Shown: positions 22,475-31,337, counted from the stretch's first letter. The stretch is 33,474 bases of DNA from Candidatus Altarchaeum sp. (GCA_018260755.1 JAGTWP010000005.1:1-33474), one strand, 5' to 3'. Numbers and translations are program-made. The notes: a model not told the origin generated them from the letters alone.

Positions 22475-23562
22475 CACGTAGTAATAAGTTTCTCGGCATA
22501 TTTTGTTTTTAAACCCAAGATGCTTGAGGCCTCGTAAAAAGTAATAAGTTGTTTGTTGTATGCGTATCTTATCTCTTGAAGGGGCAAGTTCCCTATTCTA
22601 TTCAAAAAAACCTTATCCCAATTTCTCCGTCCAAACCTTTTTTGCTTTATCTCTTTCCCTCTATTCTTCTTAAACGCCTCATATTTTTTTCTTTCAATAT
22701 ACCCGAATTCTAAAAGCCGAAGCATAATTACTTGCTTACTTACACCGTATATTTCACTAAGTGGATTAATGGATTTTTCATTAATTTGTCCAAACTTTTG
22801 AACTTCAATTTTCAGATCTGCCGATGGAACTAAAAACTCAGCAGAAAAATTATTACAATAAAATTCTATATCTTCCTTTTCTTGTTCAAGATCTGATGAA
22901 CAGATGCCAGCATTTTTTTTAAGTAGATGACAAACTTCGTGAAACAGAGAAAACAGTTTTATTGGGGGTTTATCATCTTCATTCAGGACTATAACTGAAA
23001 TATCAGAAAGGATGCTGAAGGCTCGGACATCCTCTGCTTTCAATGGATATTCTATAATTATAATAGCTAAAGTCTCATCTAAAACTTTTTTGTAATGTTC
23101 TAAAGTCGCTTTAGGGTTTTGGGACTTCATAAGTTTAATATGTAAATATTTTTTAAACTCCTTTGCTAATTCATCAGCTTTCAATTTCTCTGAAAATGAT
23201 GGAATTTTGCTTCTTTTCTTACTTAATTCTTTAATTTCTTCAGAAAGATATTGTGCTCTTCTTTCAGCTAAATATACCTGAGTGGTTAATCTTTTCTTGC
23301 GATTAATCCTGTAATCAACCAATTTTGGAAGTTCCGGGATGTAATCCGAGAAAAATGCAGCAAGTGGACGTTTATATATATCTGCAAGTTTTTTAATCTG
23401 GATTAAAGTAAATGCTGCTCCGTCTCTTTCTACAGCTTCAATTTTTTCCTTGCTTGTTTTAAGTTTTTTAGCAACATCTTCAATGCTGTATCCAGATGTT
23501 TCCCGAAGTGCCTTTAACACATACGGAACCAATTTAATCTTAAAATTTTTCTTTTCTTTCAT
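22474..23562 (-). CDS. XRE-family HTH plus ImmA/IrrE metallopeptidase, probable antitoxin
   Basis: 362 residues. An N-terminal XRE helix-turn-helix covers about 14-70 (LKALRETSGYSIEDVAKKLK, then RPLAAFF), and a ImmA/IrrE zinc peptidase domain covers about 165-290: HEVCH at 208-212 provides HExxH, with E233 in EFYCNNFSAEFLVP as likely third ligand. This architecture (COG2856 type) acts as repressor or antitoxin, and the peptidase may remove a bound inhibitor. It precedes the DUF4411 gene with overlapping stop and start, consistent with one antitoxin-toxin transcript. It lies 51 bp downstream of fen1 on the same strand. The start ATG at 23562 gives the full HTH. Confidence 0.85.
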   Translation of the reverse strand: MKEKKNFKIKLVPYVLKALRETSGYSIEDVAKKLKTSKEKIEAVERDGAAFTLIQIKKLADIYKRPLAAFFSDYIPELPKLVDYRINRKKRLTTQVYLAERRAQYLSEEIKELSKKRSKIPSFSEKLKADELAKEFKKYLHIKLMKSQNPKATLEHYKKVLDETLAIIIIEYPLKAEDVRAFSILSDISVIVLNEDDKPPIKLFSLFHEVCHLLKKNAGICSSDLEQEKEDIEFYCNNFSAEFLVPSADLKIEVQKFGQINEKSINPLSEIYGVSKQVIMLRLLEFGYIERKKYEAFKKNRGKEIKQKRFGRRNWDKVFLNRIGNLPLQEIRYAYNKQLITFYEASSILGLKTKYAEKLITT

Positions 23563-23613
23563 TTTTGTCTCATCCTTTATAGATTATGATTAAATTTTTA
23601 AGTTAAAATTTTA

Positions 23614-24582
23614 TTAAAACCACACATTCAGCCCCTTTTGTCTTGACTCTTCCTTTACCTTTCTTAATTCGTCTAATCCGTTCTTCACTCTTTCACGCGA
23701 AAAATCGTGTTCGTTACACAAAATTTTAAAAATTTCATCCTCGTCGTAGTCCTTAAATTCAATATTATACCCATCGGTTACATTCGGATTCGTAAAAATT
23801 TTTCTTATCTCGTCAATGTCAAAGTTAAATTTTTCCGTTGGAAATTTCCCGCTTTTTACTATTTTAAGTGCTGTTTTCGGTCCTATTCCTTTAACTCCGT
23901 CATTAAAATCAGTTCCGACCAAAATTCCGATATCTATCAGCTGCTCTCTTGTAATTCCCAAATTTTTAAGCACATCTGCTAAATTTAACATCTCTAATTT
24001 TTTGTCTCCGGTAAATGTTAAATTTCTCAATGTCTTCGGAGCACCGAATAGCAATGCATCATAATCCTGCGTTGCAACCGCATAAACATCTCCTTTTTTA
24101 CAGATATGTGCACATAGTGCCTCTCCGTCATTAATTGCCTGAACGCAGGGAATTCCCATCGCAGTCAGTAAATTTTTTGATTCTGCAACCATCTCCCCGG
24201 TCAGTGTTGATGTTCTTTTCGCAAATTTTCTCGCATCTTCCAGATTACCTTTTGCTATTGCCACTTTCCAATTCTCTTTTGCCGCTTCCTTTGCAATACT
24301 TCTTTTTTCCAGTGTTTTAAATTTTAAATCAACCGGTTTTCCGTCAAAGACATATACTGGCTTTATCCCGAATTTCATCAGTTTTATTGTTCTGTAAAAA
24401 AGTCCCGACAAATGCGAAGTTATATTGTCGTGAGAGTCCTTTAAAGATGTGCCATCGCTCTGTCTTAGGGCAGATAAAAACTGATAAATTGCATTAAATG
24501 CGTCAATTGCTATTAGTTTATTTCGCAATTCCGAAATTTCTATTATCTTTGGTTTAACTATGTCTCTTAAATCAACACCCAT
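23614..24582 (-). CDS. fen: Flap endonuclease 1 (FEN-1), with PCNA-binding tail
   Basis: 322 residues. Cuts 5' flaps during Okazaki-fragment maturation and repair. Catalytic residues in place: D27 (AIDAFN), D in VYVFDGKP, two Asp in TQDYDALLFGAP, and D in GTDFNDGVKGIGPKTA, where the helix-hairpin-helix DNA-binding motif follows. The C-terminal PIP box ends RQKGLNVWF, as needed for PCNA contact. Oddity: the acidic pair usually SEGEA reads NDGEA, so the first of the two catalytic Glu is replaced by Asp. This is conservative, but rare in what I know of the family. The remaining motifs look normal. It is the first gene of a minus-strand run fen, XRE-ImmA, DUF4411, manC. Confidence 0.94.
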   Translation of the reverse strand: MGVDLRDIVKPKIIEISELRNKLIAIDAFNAIYQFLSALRQSDGTSLKDSHDNITSHLSGLFYRTIKLMKFGIKPVYVFDGKPVDLKFKTLEKRSIAKEAAKENWKVAIAKGNLEDARKFAKRTSTLTGEMVAESKNLLTAMGIPCVQAINDGEALCAHICKKGDVYAVATQDYDALLFGAPKTLRNLTFTGDKKLEMLNLADVLKNLGITREQLIDIGILVGTDFNDGVKGIGPKTALKIVKSGKFPTEKFNFDIDEIRKIFTNPNVTDGYNIEFKDYDEDEIFKILCNEHDFSRERVKNGLDELRKVKEESRQKGLNVWF

Positions 24583-24723
24583 TTTATGATTTGTAAAATT
24601 TATTTATGAAAATTTATTTTGAAAATTTATTTATGAATTTAAAATTTTGTATATTGAATTTAAATATTGAATTTAAAATTTAATATATCTTTCATAATTA
24701 ATAAACAGTAATAAAATTTTAAA

Positions 24724-25008
24724 ATGGCCGAAGAAACAAAAGATGTAAAAGGGGAAAAGATTGAGGAAAAAACAACAGATACAAAAGAAGAGACCTCTAA
24801 GTGTGAAGAACCTGAAGAGAAAGAAGGATTTAGCAAGGAAAAATTGTACGGAGTTGGAATGGTTGTTGCAGGTATTGTGATTTTTGCTGCAGTGGCAATA
24901 TTGTATGCAGGATTTTTGGATTTGATTATTAAAGGAATTGTATTGGGAGTAGCAGTTGCAGCAATCGGACTGATTTTGTTAGGAATTGTCTTTGCATTAT
25001 ACGCATAA
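24724..25008 (+). CDS. Small acidic membrane protein
   Basis: 94 residues. The first 40 are highly charged (Lys/Glu, with one Cys) and probably disordered; then two hydrophobic helices about 43-65 (LYGVGMVVAGIVIFAAVAIL) and 67-93. There is no signal peptidase motif. Acidic N-terminal tail plus two helices is common in archaeal proteins of unknown function. It is followed 52 bp later by the CPBP-family gene on the same strand, possibly in one transcript. No family recognised. Start: ATG directly after attttaaa. Confidence 0.65.
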   Translation: MAEETKDVKGEKIEEKTTDTKEETSKCEEPEEKEGFSKEKLYGVGMVVAGIVIFAAVAILYAGFLDLIIKGIVLGVAVAAIGLILLGIVFALYA

Positions 25009-25060
25009 GACCCGCATAAGACCAGTAGAAACAAGTACAAATATAGGACTTTAAATTTGT

Positions 25061-25987
25061 ATGGACCCTTTTATTTATTTAATTTTTTTTCCTTTTTTAA
25101 TTTTGATAATTGCTTTGAATAAAGTTAAAGCTCAATTTTTTTGGATATTTAATTACATCCTTACATTTATATGCTTTCTTACTTTATTTTTAAGCGGAAT
25201 ATTTCTTTTATCTGCTTCTTTATTTATTTCGGTTTTACTTATCCTCGCGGGACTTCTGATTTTATTGTTATTGCACGAAAAATTCAGGGAAAATTTAATA
25301 AAAATCGGACACCTGAATATTGAGTCCGAAAATCCCCGTCATTACTTTGCACTTCTGTTATTTTTGTGCATTCTTTTTGCAGCAGTTATTTCGTTCTTGT
25401 GGCTCACTGAAACAGGAGAGACAATATTCAAAACAGAAATTAACGCCCAGTTTAATATCCTGGATGTAGTGATTAATGAAATTTTTTATCTGGCAATTGC
25501 AATATTTGGCTACGGATATTTAACACGGAAAAATTTAACTGCAACATTAAATGACTTGGGAGTTAAAAAGCCAACTTCTTCCAATATTTTATTTGGGTTT
25601 ACTGTGGGTATCGGATTGATTTTTCTCATTGTGGTTTTTACCTTGATTTTCCAGCAATTTGGATTTGCTGGAGAAAATACTGATGACTGGCTCAAAAATT
25701 TAATAAATGTCCAAAATGCATTTATTTTAGGACTTTCTGCTGGAATTTGCGAAGAAATTTTATTCAGAGGTGCCTTACAGCCAAAATTCGGAATAATCTT
25801 AACAGCATTACTTTTTGCATTCCTCCACATACAATATCCTGCGTTATGGATGCTCTTTATGATCTTTATAATAGGCATTATTTTGGGATATGTGAGAAAA
25901 ATTACAAATACGACAACTGCAATAATTGTTCATTCAACTTATGATGTTGTTCAGATGTTAATGCTGTGCTTTTTTGCGCTGGGATAA
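25061..25987 (+). CDS. CPBP family intramembrane metalloprotease (Abi/Rce1-like)
   Basis: 308 residues, about eight predicted membrane helices. The family signature is present: EEILFRGALQPKFG (EExxxR) about residues 229-242, a following FLHIQYPAL with the conserved His, and a third motif HSTYDVVQM near the end. These residues form the zinc site of CAAX-prenyl-protease-like/bacteriocin-immunity-type proteases. In archaea the substrates are mostly unknown. A hydrophobic N-terminal half of about 130 residues lacks family motifs. It stops 31 bp before the convergent Lrp gene. Confidence 0.85.
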   Translation: MDPFIYLIFFPFLILIIALNKVKAQFFWIFNYILTFICFLTLFLSGIFLLSASLFISVLLILAGLLILLLLHEKFRENLIKIGHLNIESENPRHYFALLLFLCILFAAVISFLWLTETGETIFKTEINAQFNILDVVINEIFYLAIAIFGYGYLTRKNLTATLNDLGVKKPTSSNILFGFTVGIGLIFLIVVFTLIFQQFGFAGENTDDWLKNLINVQNAFILGLSAGICEEILFRGALQPKFGIILTALLFAFLHIQYPALWMLFMIFIIGIILGYVRKITNTTTAIIVHSTYDVVQMLMLCFFALG

Positions 25988-26018
25988 ATTTAGTTCCCTT
26001 TTATTTGGCACATAACCC

Positions 26019-26537
26019 CTATAAGCTTATAATCTCTCTTTTATTTTCTTCTTCAAATAACTTTGCCCCGTTCCTCTTAAATTCTTTCATAACTATGTGC
26101 GTGTTTGTGCCGATAACTCCTTTTTTTGTTGCAATCTTTGCAGTAACGAATTCTGAAATTTCATCCATATTTTTCGCTTCTATATAAATATGAACATCAT
26201 AGTCCCCGGTTACGACAAAAACATCCTTAACCCTGCTGTCCATTGAAATTTCCTTACAAAATTTTGCAAACCCATCTCTTTCCTGAGGAATAACTTTTAT
26301 TTGAAGGATTGAAGAAATTTTTTCCTTATTTATTTTTTTCCAGTTAATTATTGACTTAAAACCCATTATTATGCCTTTGTTTTTTAAATTATCTATTGTT
26401 TTCTTTACTTCGTTTTTAGTTATTCCAACCATATCGGAAATTGTTTCATCGCTAACTCTGGCGTTTTCCTCTAAAAGTTTTAAAATTTTGGTCTCTGTTT
26501 CGCTGTTTGTCGGTTTTGTATTTCTTTTTGATACCAT
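26019..26537 (-). CDS. Lrp/AsnC-family transcription regulator
   Basis: 172 residues. An N-terminal winged helix-turn-helix (about 14-65; LKLLEENARVSDETISDMVG then TKNEVKKTIDNLKNKGII) and a RAM effector-binding domain (about 78-160; with VFVVTGDYDVHIYIEAKNM). Lrp-type proteins usually sense amino acids and often regulate amino-acid metabolism. The next gene to its right is aspartase (same strand, upstream, 82 bp gap), and a homocitrate-synthase-like enzyme with a RAM domain is in the same window, but no target can be assigned from sequence. Two Cys/Thr-free linkers; no metal site seen. Confidence 0.87.
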   Translation of the reverse strand: MVSKRNTKPTNSETETKILKLLEENARVSDETISDMVGITKNEVKKTIDNLKNKGIIMGFKSIINWKKINKEKISSILQIKVIPQERDGFAKFCKEISMDSRVKDVFVVTGDYDVHIYIEAKNMDEISEFVTAKIATKKGVIGTNTHIVMKEFKRNGAKLFEEENKREIISL

Positions 26538-26619
26538 GGTAAATTAATTTATTAATTTTAAATATATGAACGAAGTGAATTTATTTTAAATTTATTAAAT
26601 TTGTTGAAGATATCTATAA

Positions 26620-28023
26620 TTATTTTAAATTTTGTCCTGTTAAAAATTTTGCATTTAAAAATTTATCAACCTCTTCCTTGCTCAAATATTTCTTTTCAAT
26701 AATTATTTCCTTAATACTCTTATTTGTTCTTTTCGCTTCTTTTGCGATTTCCGCACATTTATCATAGCCAAGTATCGGGTTTAATGCTGTTATCAAAGAT
26801 AATGAATGTTCCGCATAAAATTTACATCTTTCTTCATTTGCTTTAATACCTTTAACTGCCTTTTCCGCAAATATATTTATTCCGTTTGTTAAAATTTTTA
26901 TTGATTCAATTAAGGAATACGCAATTATTGGCATATGTGTATTTAGCTCCAATTGTCCCGCCGCGCACGAAGTTGTAATTGTCAAATCATTTCCAAAGAC
27001 CTTAAAGCAGACCTGATTTATTGCCTCGCAAATTGAAGGATTTATTTTTCCAGGCATTATTGATGAGCCGGGTTCAACTGCCGGCAGGAAAATTTCACTA
27101 AATCCTGTATATGGACCGGAGTTAAGCAGCCGTAAATCATTTGAAATTTTGTTTAAATCAATTGCGAGCATCTTTAATGCAGAGGAAAAATTTGCAATAT
27201 CTGTTAAGAACTGTACACTTTCAATTCCATTCTTTGCCGGAACAAAGTTTCTTTTCAAATAGAAATTTAAATGTTTAATTATAATTTCCCTGAATTTCGG
27301 AGGCGTATTTATCCCGGTTCCGATAGCATTCCCGCCTATTGCCAACTCCTCCAAAAATTTTCCGGCAAAATTTACCCTTCCAATATCCTTTTCAATTGCC
27401 CTGCTGTATGCCTGAAATTCCTGTCCAACCGTCATCGGGACCGCATCCTGTAAATGCGTCCTTCCCGACTTTAAAATATCCTTAAATTCATTGCCCTTAT
27501 TAGAAAGCACATTTTCCAGATTTTCCAGCGCGCAGATTAAATTTTCACTCAATAAGTAAGCAGAAATTTTCATCGCACTCGGCATCACATCATTTGTTGA
27601 TTGTCCTTTATTCACATCGTCATTCGGATGGATTATTTTTTTTCCGAAATTTTCCTTTTTATTTTCCAAAATTTCAACCGCAAGATTTGCAATTACTTCA
27701 TTTATATTCATATTCAGCGAAGTTCCCGAGCCGGCCTGAAAAATATCAATCGGAAACTGAGATTTATATTTCTCAAAATTTTTTAAAATTTCCTCGGATG
27801 CATTGATAATTGTCTCTCCTTTTCCTTTGTCAATCGTCTCTAATTCCAGATTTGTCTTTGCACAGGAAATTTTCAGATAGATAATTGCCTTAATTATTTC
27901 TTCATGCATCACAATTCCTGAAATTTGGAAATTTTCAACTGAACGAAGAGTGTGAATTCCGAAATATGCATCGCCCGGAATATCCTTTTCTCCAAGCGAA
28001 TCCTTTTCTATCCTGAATTTCAT
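26620..28023 (-). CDS. aspA: Aspartate ammonia-lyase (class II fumarase/aspartase family)
   Basis: 467 residues. The fumarase superfamily signature GSSIMPGKINP is present. Aspartase rather than fumarase is favoured by the N-terminus DSLGEKDIPGDAYFGIHTLR (aspartases have DAYYGIHTLR), by FPIDIFQAGSGTSLNMNINE and by HPNDDVNKGQSTNDVMPSA. Interconverts L-aspartate and fumarate plus ammonia. The neighbouring Lrp/AsnC regulator may respond to an amino acid. It is the last gene of a likely operon with the zinc ribbon protein (24 bp upstream) and the DJ-1 family protein. Fumarase and aspartase can be hard to split, so the assignment is strong but not absolute. Confidence 0.85.
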   Translation of the reverse strand: MKFRIEKDSLGEKDIPGDAYFGIHTLRSVENFQISGIVMHEEIIKAIIYLKISCAKTNLELETIDKGKGETIINASEEILKNFEKYKSQFPIDIFQAGSGTSLNMNINEVIANLAVEILENKKENFGKKIIHPNDDVNKGQSTNDVMPSAMKISAYLLSENLICALENLENVLSNKGNEFKDILKSGRTHLQDAVPMTVGQEFQAYSRAIEKDIGRVNFAGKFLEELAIGGNAIGTGINTPPKFREIIIKHLNFYLKRNFVPAKNGIESVQFLTDIANFSSALKMLAIDLNKISNDLRLLNSGPYTGFSEIFLPAVEPGSSIMPGKINPSICEAINQVCFKVFGNDLTITTSCAAGQLELNTHMPIIAYSLIESIKILTNGINIFAEKAVKGIKANEERCKFYAEHSLSLITALNPILGYDKCAEIAKEAKRTNKSIKEIIIEKKYLSKEEVDKFLNAKFLTGQNLK

Positions 28024-28047
28024 TTAGAGAAAATATTTAAAGAAAAT

Positions 28048-28203
28048 TTATTGGATTTTTACTTTTTCCGCACATTCTCTGCAAATCCATATACCTTTTT
28101 CACCTTTTTTTTCTCGTTTTAAAATTTTTAATCTACCCTGAAGAGTTATATTAAATTCCTTTTTACATATTGCACATGTTCTTATCTTTTCTTTTTGAAC
28201 CAT
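28048..28203 (-). CDS. 51-residue zinc-ribbon protein
   Basis: A small gene: ATG at 28203, TAA at 28050-28048, 51 residues. Two CxxC pairs, C10-A-I-C13 and C41-R-E-C44, with 27 residues between them, predict a single zinc-binding ribbon. The middle is Lys-rich (LKILKREKKGEK), so it may bind nucleic acid. It lies in a tight run: 8 bp after the DJ-1/PfpI stop and 24 bp before the aspartase start, so all three are likely one transcript. The start follows aaatttaaa, the usual context here. No function can be assigned. Confidence 0.75.
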   Translation of the reverse strand: MVQKEKIRTCAICKKEFNITLQGRLKILKREKKGEKGIWICRECAEKVKIQ

Positions 28204-28211
28204 TTTAAATT

Positions 28212-28799
28212 TTATTTTACTTTAAATTTTTTATTAAGTTCCTCAACAATTGCTTTTCCAAATTCCCTTGATGCCCACGGGCCATTAGCAGTAATTATTT
28301 TGCCGTCCCTGACAACCACCGTCTTTTGTAGAAAACTCTCATCGGCATTAATCGGAATACCACCTCCTGCAATTATATCTTTGTCCTGTCCGGGCCATAT
28401 TGTTGCTTTTTTACCCTTTAAAATTCCTGTTTTGGCAAGAACTGCGCCAGATGCACAGATTGAAGCAACAAACATTCCTTTTTCTCCTGCATGTTTTATC
28501 AGATGAAGCACTTTTTCATCCTTTAAAAGATTCTCCCAGCCTGGGCTTCCACCCGGAACAACAACTGCAATAAAATTTTTATCTAAATTTTCTATTTCAA
28601 TTTCATCAAATGTCTTATCTGCTTTTGTAGATGTTGGCATTCCGGGAATTGAGCGTGCGGGAACAATTTTCTGTTTTCCAGCAGTAATGACCTTAAATCC
28701 ACCATTCTCAATTTCTTCCTTTGAGTAGAAATACTCCTCAGGTCTAAATCCGTTTCCTATAAGGTATAAAACATTTAATTCTTTTGCTTCGTTTGCCAT
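28212..28799 (-). CDS. DJ-1/PfpI family protein
   Basis: 195 residues. The nucleophile elbow carries C115 in VASICASGAVLA, in place of the commoner AICAGP/AICHGP form. VVPGGSPGWENLL and an early Glu (NGFRPEEYF) fit the family's active-site surroundings. Family members include proteases, deglycases and chaperones, so the reaction is not predicted. Cytoplasmic. First gene of a probable three-gene unit with the zinc ribbon protein and aspartase. The gene starts divergent from argH with 101 bp between starts. Confidence 0.85.
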   Translation of the reverse strand: MANEAKELNVLYLIGNGFRPEEYFYSKEEIENGGFKVITAGKQKIVPARSIPGMPTSTKADKTFDEIEIENLDKNFIAVVVPGGSPGWENLLKDEKVLHLIKHAGEKGMFVASICASGAVLAKTGILKGKKATIWPGQDKDIIAGGGIPINADESFLQKTVVVRDGKIITANGPWASREFGKAIVEELNKKFKVK

Positions 28800-28900
28800 T
28801 TTGAAAAATTTGAAATTAAAATTAGAATTTCTTTTATAATTTTTAGTTTATAATTTAATTTTATAAATTATGAAAAAAAGATAAAATATAAAATTTAAAA

Positions 28901-30283
28901 ATGTCAATCAAAAAATTTACCCAATCGCTTAACATTGATAAACGTCTGTTTGAAGCGGATATCTGGAACACAACCTCACACAACTTAATGCTGGCAAAAC
29001 AGGGAATAATTGAAAAAGATGTCGCTGGAGAAATAATCAAAAATTTAAAGGAAGCATTAAAGGAATTTAAAGAAGGAAACTTTAAATTTTCCGAGGAATT
29101 AGAGGATGTGCATATGAATATTGAAAGTTATGTTATTTCCAAAGGCGGTGAAAAATGCGGAGCAATGCATACTGCCCGCAGCAGAAATGACCAGGTTGTT
29201 ACGGATACGAGAATTTTGGCAAGAGAAATAACTTTAAATACAATGGAAAATTTATTAAATTTATCTAATTCCCTGATTGACTTTGCAGAGAGAAGCAAGG
29301 TTATAATTCCGGGATACACTCATCTGCAGCAGGCAATGCCAACACTTGCATCTCACTGGATTCTTGCTTACATTGACGCATTTTTGCGTGACTTTGAGCG
29401 GTTAAATGGAGCATATAAAAGAACAAATTTATGTCCTCTTGGAAGTGCTGCATTTGCCGGCACAAGTTTTCCTACTGACAGAAATTTTACTGCAAAATTA
29501 CTTGGCTTTGATGGTTTGATTGAGAATTCTCTTGATGGTGTAGCAAGCAGGGATTTTATTGCAGAAATTTTATCCTGTCTGGCAATTTTATCTGCTACTT
29601 TAAGCCGTTTTTGCGAAGAAATAATTTTATTCAATTCTTATGAATTTGGCCTCATTGAAATTTCACCCGAATGGACAACGGGAAGCAGCATAATGCCCCA
29701 GAAGAAAAATCCGGATATAGCAGAATTAACCCGCGGTAAAACAGGCAGAATTTACGGAGACCTTATCAACATTTTAACTCTGCTTAAAGGTGTTCCCTAT
29801 TCTTATAACAGAGATATGCAGGAGGATAAATTTCCCCTGTTTGATGCAAGCGACGAAGTAAATTCAATGCTGGAAATTTTAACGGAAATGTCAAGGAATA
29901 TTAAATTTAAAGAGCAGGAACAAATAAATAAGAAATTTTCAAATGAAATTATTGCCACTGACATGGCAAATCTGCTCGTTATTAAAGGTATTCCGTTCAG
30001 AAAAGCATACAATATGGTTAAAGAATGTATAAACAAAAACGATTTTTCTGAAATAAATAAGGTTGCAGGAAATGAAATTTCAAAAATTAATATTGAGAAC
30101 TGTATAAAATTCAGGAAAAGTACAGGAAGTGCAAACTATGATGAAGTTGAGAGAATGGCTGCTGACAGAAAAAAGAAAATTGAAAAATTTTATGAAATCA
30201 TTGAAGAAAAAAGAAAAAGAACTGAGGATGCAAAAATAATCACCTCACAATATTGCTCGGAGATTTTAAATTTACAGGTCTAA
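28901..30283 (+). CDS. argH: Argininosuccinate lyase
   Basis: 460 residues, normal length. Splits argininosuccinate into arginine and fumarate, the last step of arginine synthesis. HTARSRNDQV, PGYTHLQQAMPTLASHW and the signature GSSIMPQKKNPDIAEL are all present; the last carries the catalytic Ser loop. The same superfamily includes the aspartase just upstream, but sequence details separate them. No other arg gene is in the window. The start codon follows aaatttaaaa. The 3' end overlaps the convergent CooT-like gene by 4 bp. Confidence 0.95.
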   Translation: MSIKKFTQSLNIDKRLFEADIWNTTSHNLMLAKQGIIEKDVAGEIIKNLKEALKEFKEGNFKFSEELEDVHMNIESYVISKGGEKCGAMHTARSRNDQVVTDTRILAREITLNTMENLLNLSNSLIDFAERSKVIIPGYTHLQQAMPTLASHWILAYIDAFLRDFERLNGAYKRTNLCPLGSAAFAGTSFPTDRNFTAKLLGFDGLIENSLDGVASRDFIAEILSCLAILSATLSRFCEEIILFNSYEFGLIEISPEWTTGSSIMPQKKNPDIAELTRGKTGRIYGDLINILTLLKGVPYSYNRDMQEDKFPLFDASDEVNSMLEILTEMSRNIKFKEQEQINKKFSNEIIATDMANLLVIKGIPFRKAYNMVKECINKNDFSEINKVAGNEISKINIENCIKFRKSTGSANYDEVERMAADRKKKIEKFYEIIEEKRKRTEDAKIITSQYCSEILNLQV

Positions 30284-30477
30284 ATTTTTTCAATTAAAAT
30301 TCTATGATTTAACAAGTCAATTGCTACGATTTTATATCCGGTCAATTCTTTTTCTTCTCCGAACATCTTTCCAAATGTGATTTTGTCATCATTAACATTT
30401 ACAAATACTACTTCATCCATAAATTTTTCCATAATATTATTTCCTTTGTGAATTATATATATTTCGGATTCGCACAT
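30280..30477 (-). CDS. CooT-family nickel-binding protein
   Basis: 65 residues from the ATG at 30477. CooT-type proteins are small nickel-binding chaperones for carbon monoxide dehydrogenase maturation; the Ni site is near the N-terminus with Cys2. Starting here gives MCESEIYIIHKG, matching the conserved MCES opening. A GTG at 30483 would put two extra residues before the Cys and is less likely. EVVFVNVNDDKITFGKMFGE and LLNHRILIEK fit the family's beta-barrel. No CODH genes are in the window, so the partner is elsewhere. Convergent with argH (4-bp overlap). Confidence 0.8.
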   Translation of the reverse strand: MCESEIYIIHKGNNIMEKFMDEVVFVNVNDDKITFGKMFGEEKELTGYKIVAIDLLNHRILIEKI

Positions 30478-30506
30478 ATTCACCTATTTTATTTTATTTT
30501 AAATTT

Positions 30507-30896
30507 TTATTGTAGTTTTTGAACTGAACTTAAAATTTCAGAAAGCATTGCTGCTCTCGCATCAGCATCTTTATCTTTAATTTCATCATAAATTTTATCC
30601 GTTATTTTGATGTCTTTGTATCCAAGTTATTCTAATAACATCGTTATTTCAATAAATGCCTGAAGATTTCTCTCATTCTGCATAGACCAATGCACGCTGG
30701 CATATCTCTTTTTAGACAATTCACCAAGGGAAAATATTGCATAATCTAAAATTTTTTCTGCTGATTTATCTTTAAAAAACGCAAGACATCTTGCTGTCTC
30801 CATATAAGCAAATATTTTTCTATGCTTTGCGTTTATATTTCTTATTTCAGCATCCGTTGGAATCAATCCGATTAATTTTGATGCGTCTATTTTAAA
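30507..30896 (-). pseudogene. Broken helical-protein gene with in-frame stop
   Basis: On the minus strand one frame of about 128 codons runs from 30896 to TAA 30509-30507, interrupted by a single in-frame TAA (30629-30627). Before it: FKIDASKLIGLIPTDAEIRN then KHRKIFAYMETARCLAFF; after it: LGYKDIKITDKIYDEIKDKD. The sequence reads naturally through the stop, as if a Glu codon mutated. The 5' end lacks a start codon. I do not recognise the family; helices with Cys, His and Lys suggest a small soluble protein. A TTG start at 30866 would still make a fragment of 79 residues. Confidence 0.5.
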
Positions 30897-31185
30897 TTAT
30901 TTGAGACCGTTTAAAACTCTGTTGGTGAAAAAGAGTTTTAACCTCGCTAACGCTCGGATATTTCAAAAACTTCGTTTTTGAAATTATCAAAAATTTGTTC
31001 ATTTTAATTTGATTTTGCTATTTTTTTAATTTAAAATTTGTTTTTGAGCAAAAAATATTTTGTTTTGAGCAAAAAATTGTGTGAAAAAGTTAAAAATATG
31101 TTTTTTTATTGGTTTTTTGGTAAAAATTGTTAAAACCGAATCTAACATGATACCTTTATTTGTAATTTTCCATAATCCTTGATCA
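30897..31185. other. A/T-rich non-coding stretch with hairpins
   Basis: No gene seen. Two inverted repeats: aaaactct (30913-30920) with agagtttt (30932-30939), and a perfect 11-bp stem at 30960-30984 (atttcaaaaac, loop ttc, gtttttgaaat). A direct repeat ttttgagcaaaaaa occurs twice near 31045 and 31063. These may be remnants of a mobile element or an RNA-level structure. Confidence 0.5.
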
Positions 31186-31337
31186 CTCTTATGTTAATTT
31201 TCACTGATGAAGATAGAATACATTATTGAAGTTTTGCAAATTTTAAAATTCAAGCATAAATTCAAATATAAATTCAAGTTCAAATACACTATAAAATGCA
31301 AAACACAAAAGTTCAATGATAATAAGTATATGAGCGA
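31186..31337 (+). repeat. Dispersed repeat C, copy 2
   Basis: Matches 10248-10398 in the same orientation over its full length with scattered differences; both end near atatgagcga. It has the same foldback structure. It lies between the broken helical gene and folP, with no gene on it that I can support. Confidence 0.7.

Noticed and set aside
30478-30483. GTG start of the CooT-like gene
   Set aside because: The ATG two codons later yields MCES with Cys2, the conserved nickel ligand position.
30627-30629. Recoded stop (pyrrolysine or selenocysteine)
   Set aside because: The codon is TAA, which is not used for either, and the gene also lacks a 5' end.
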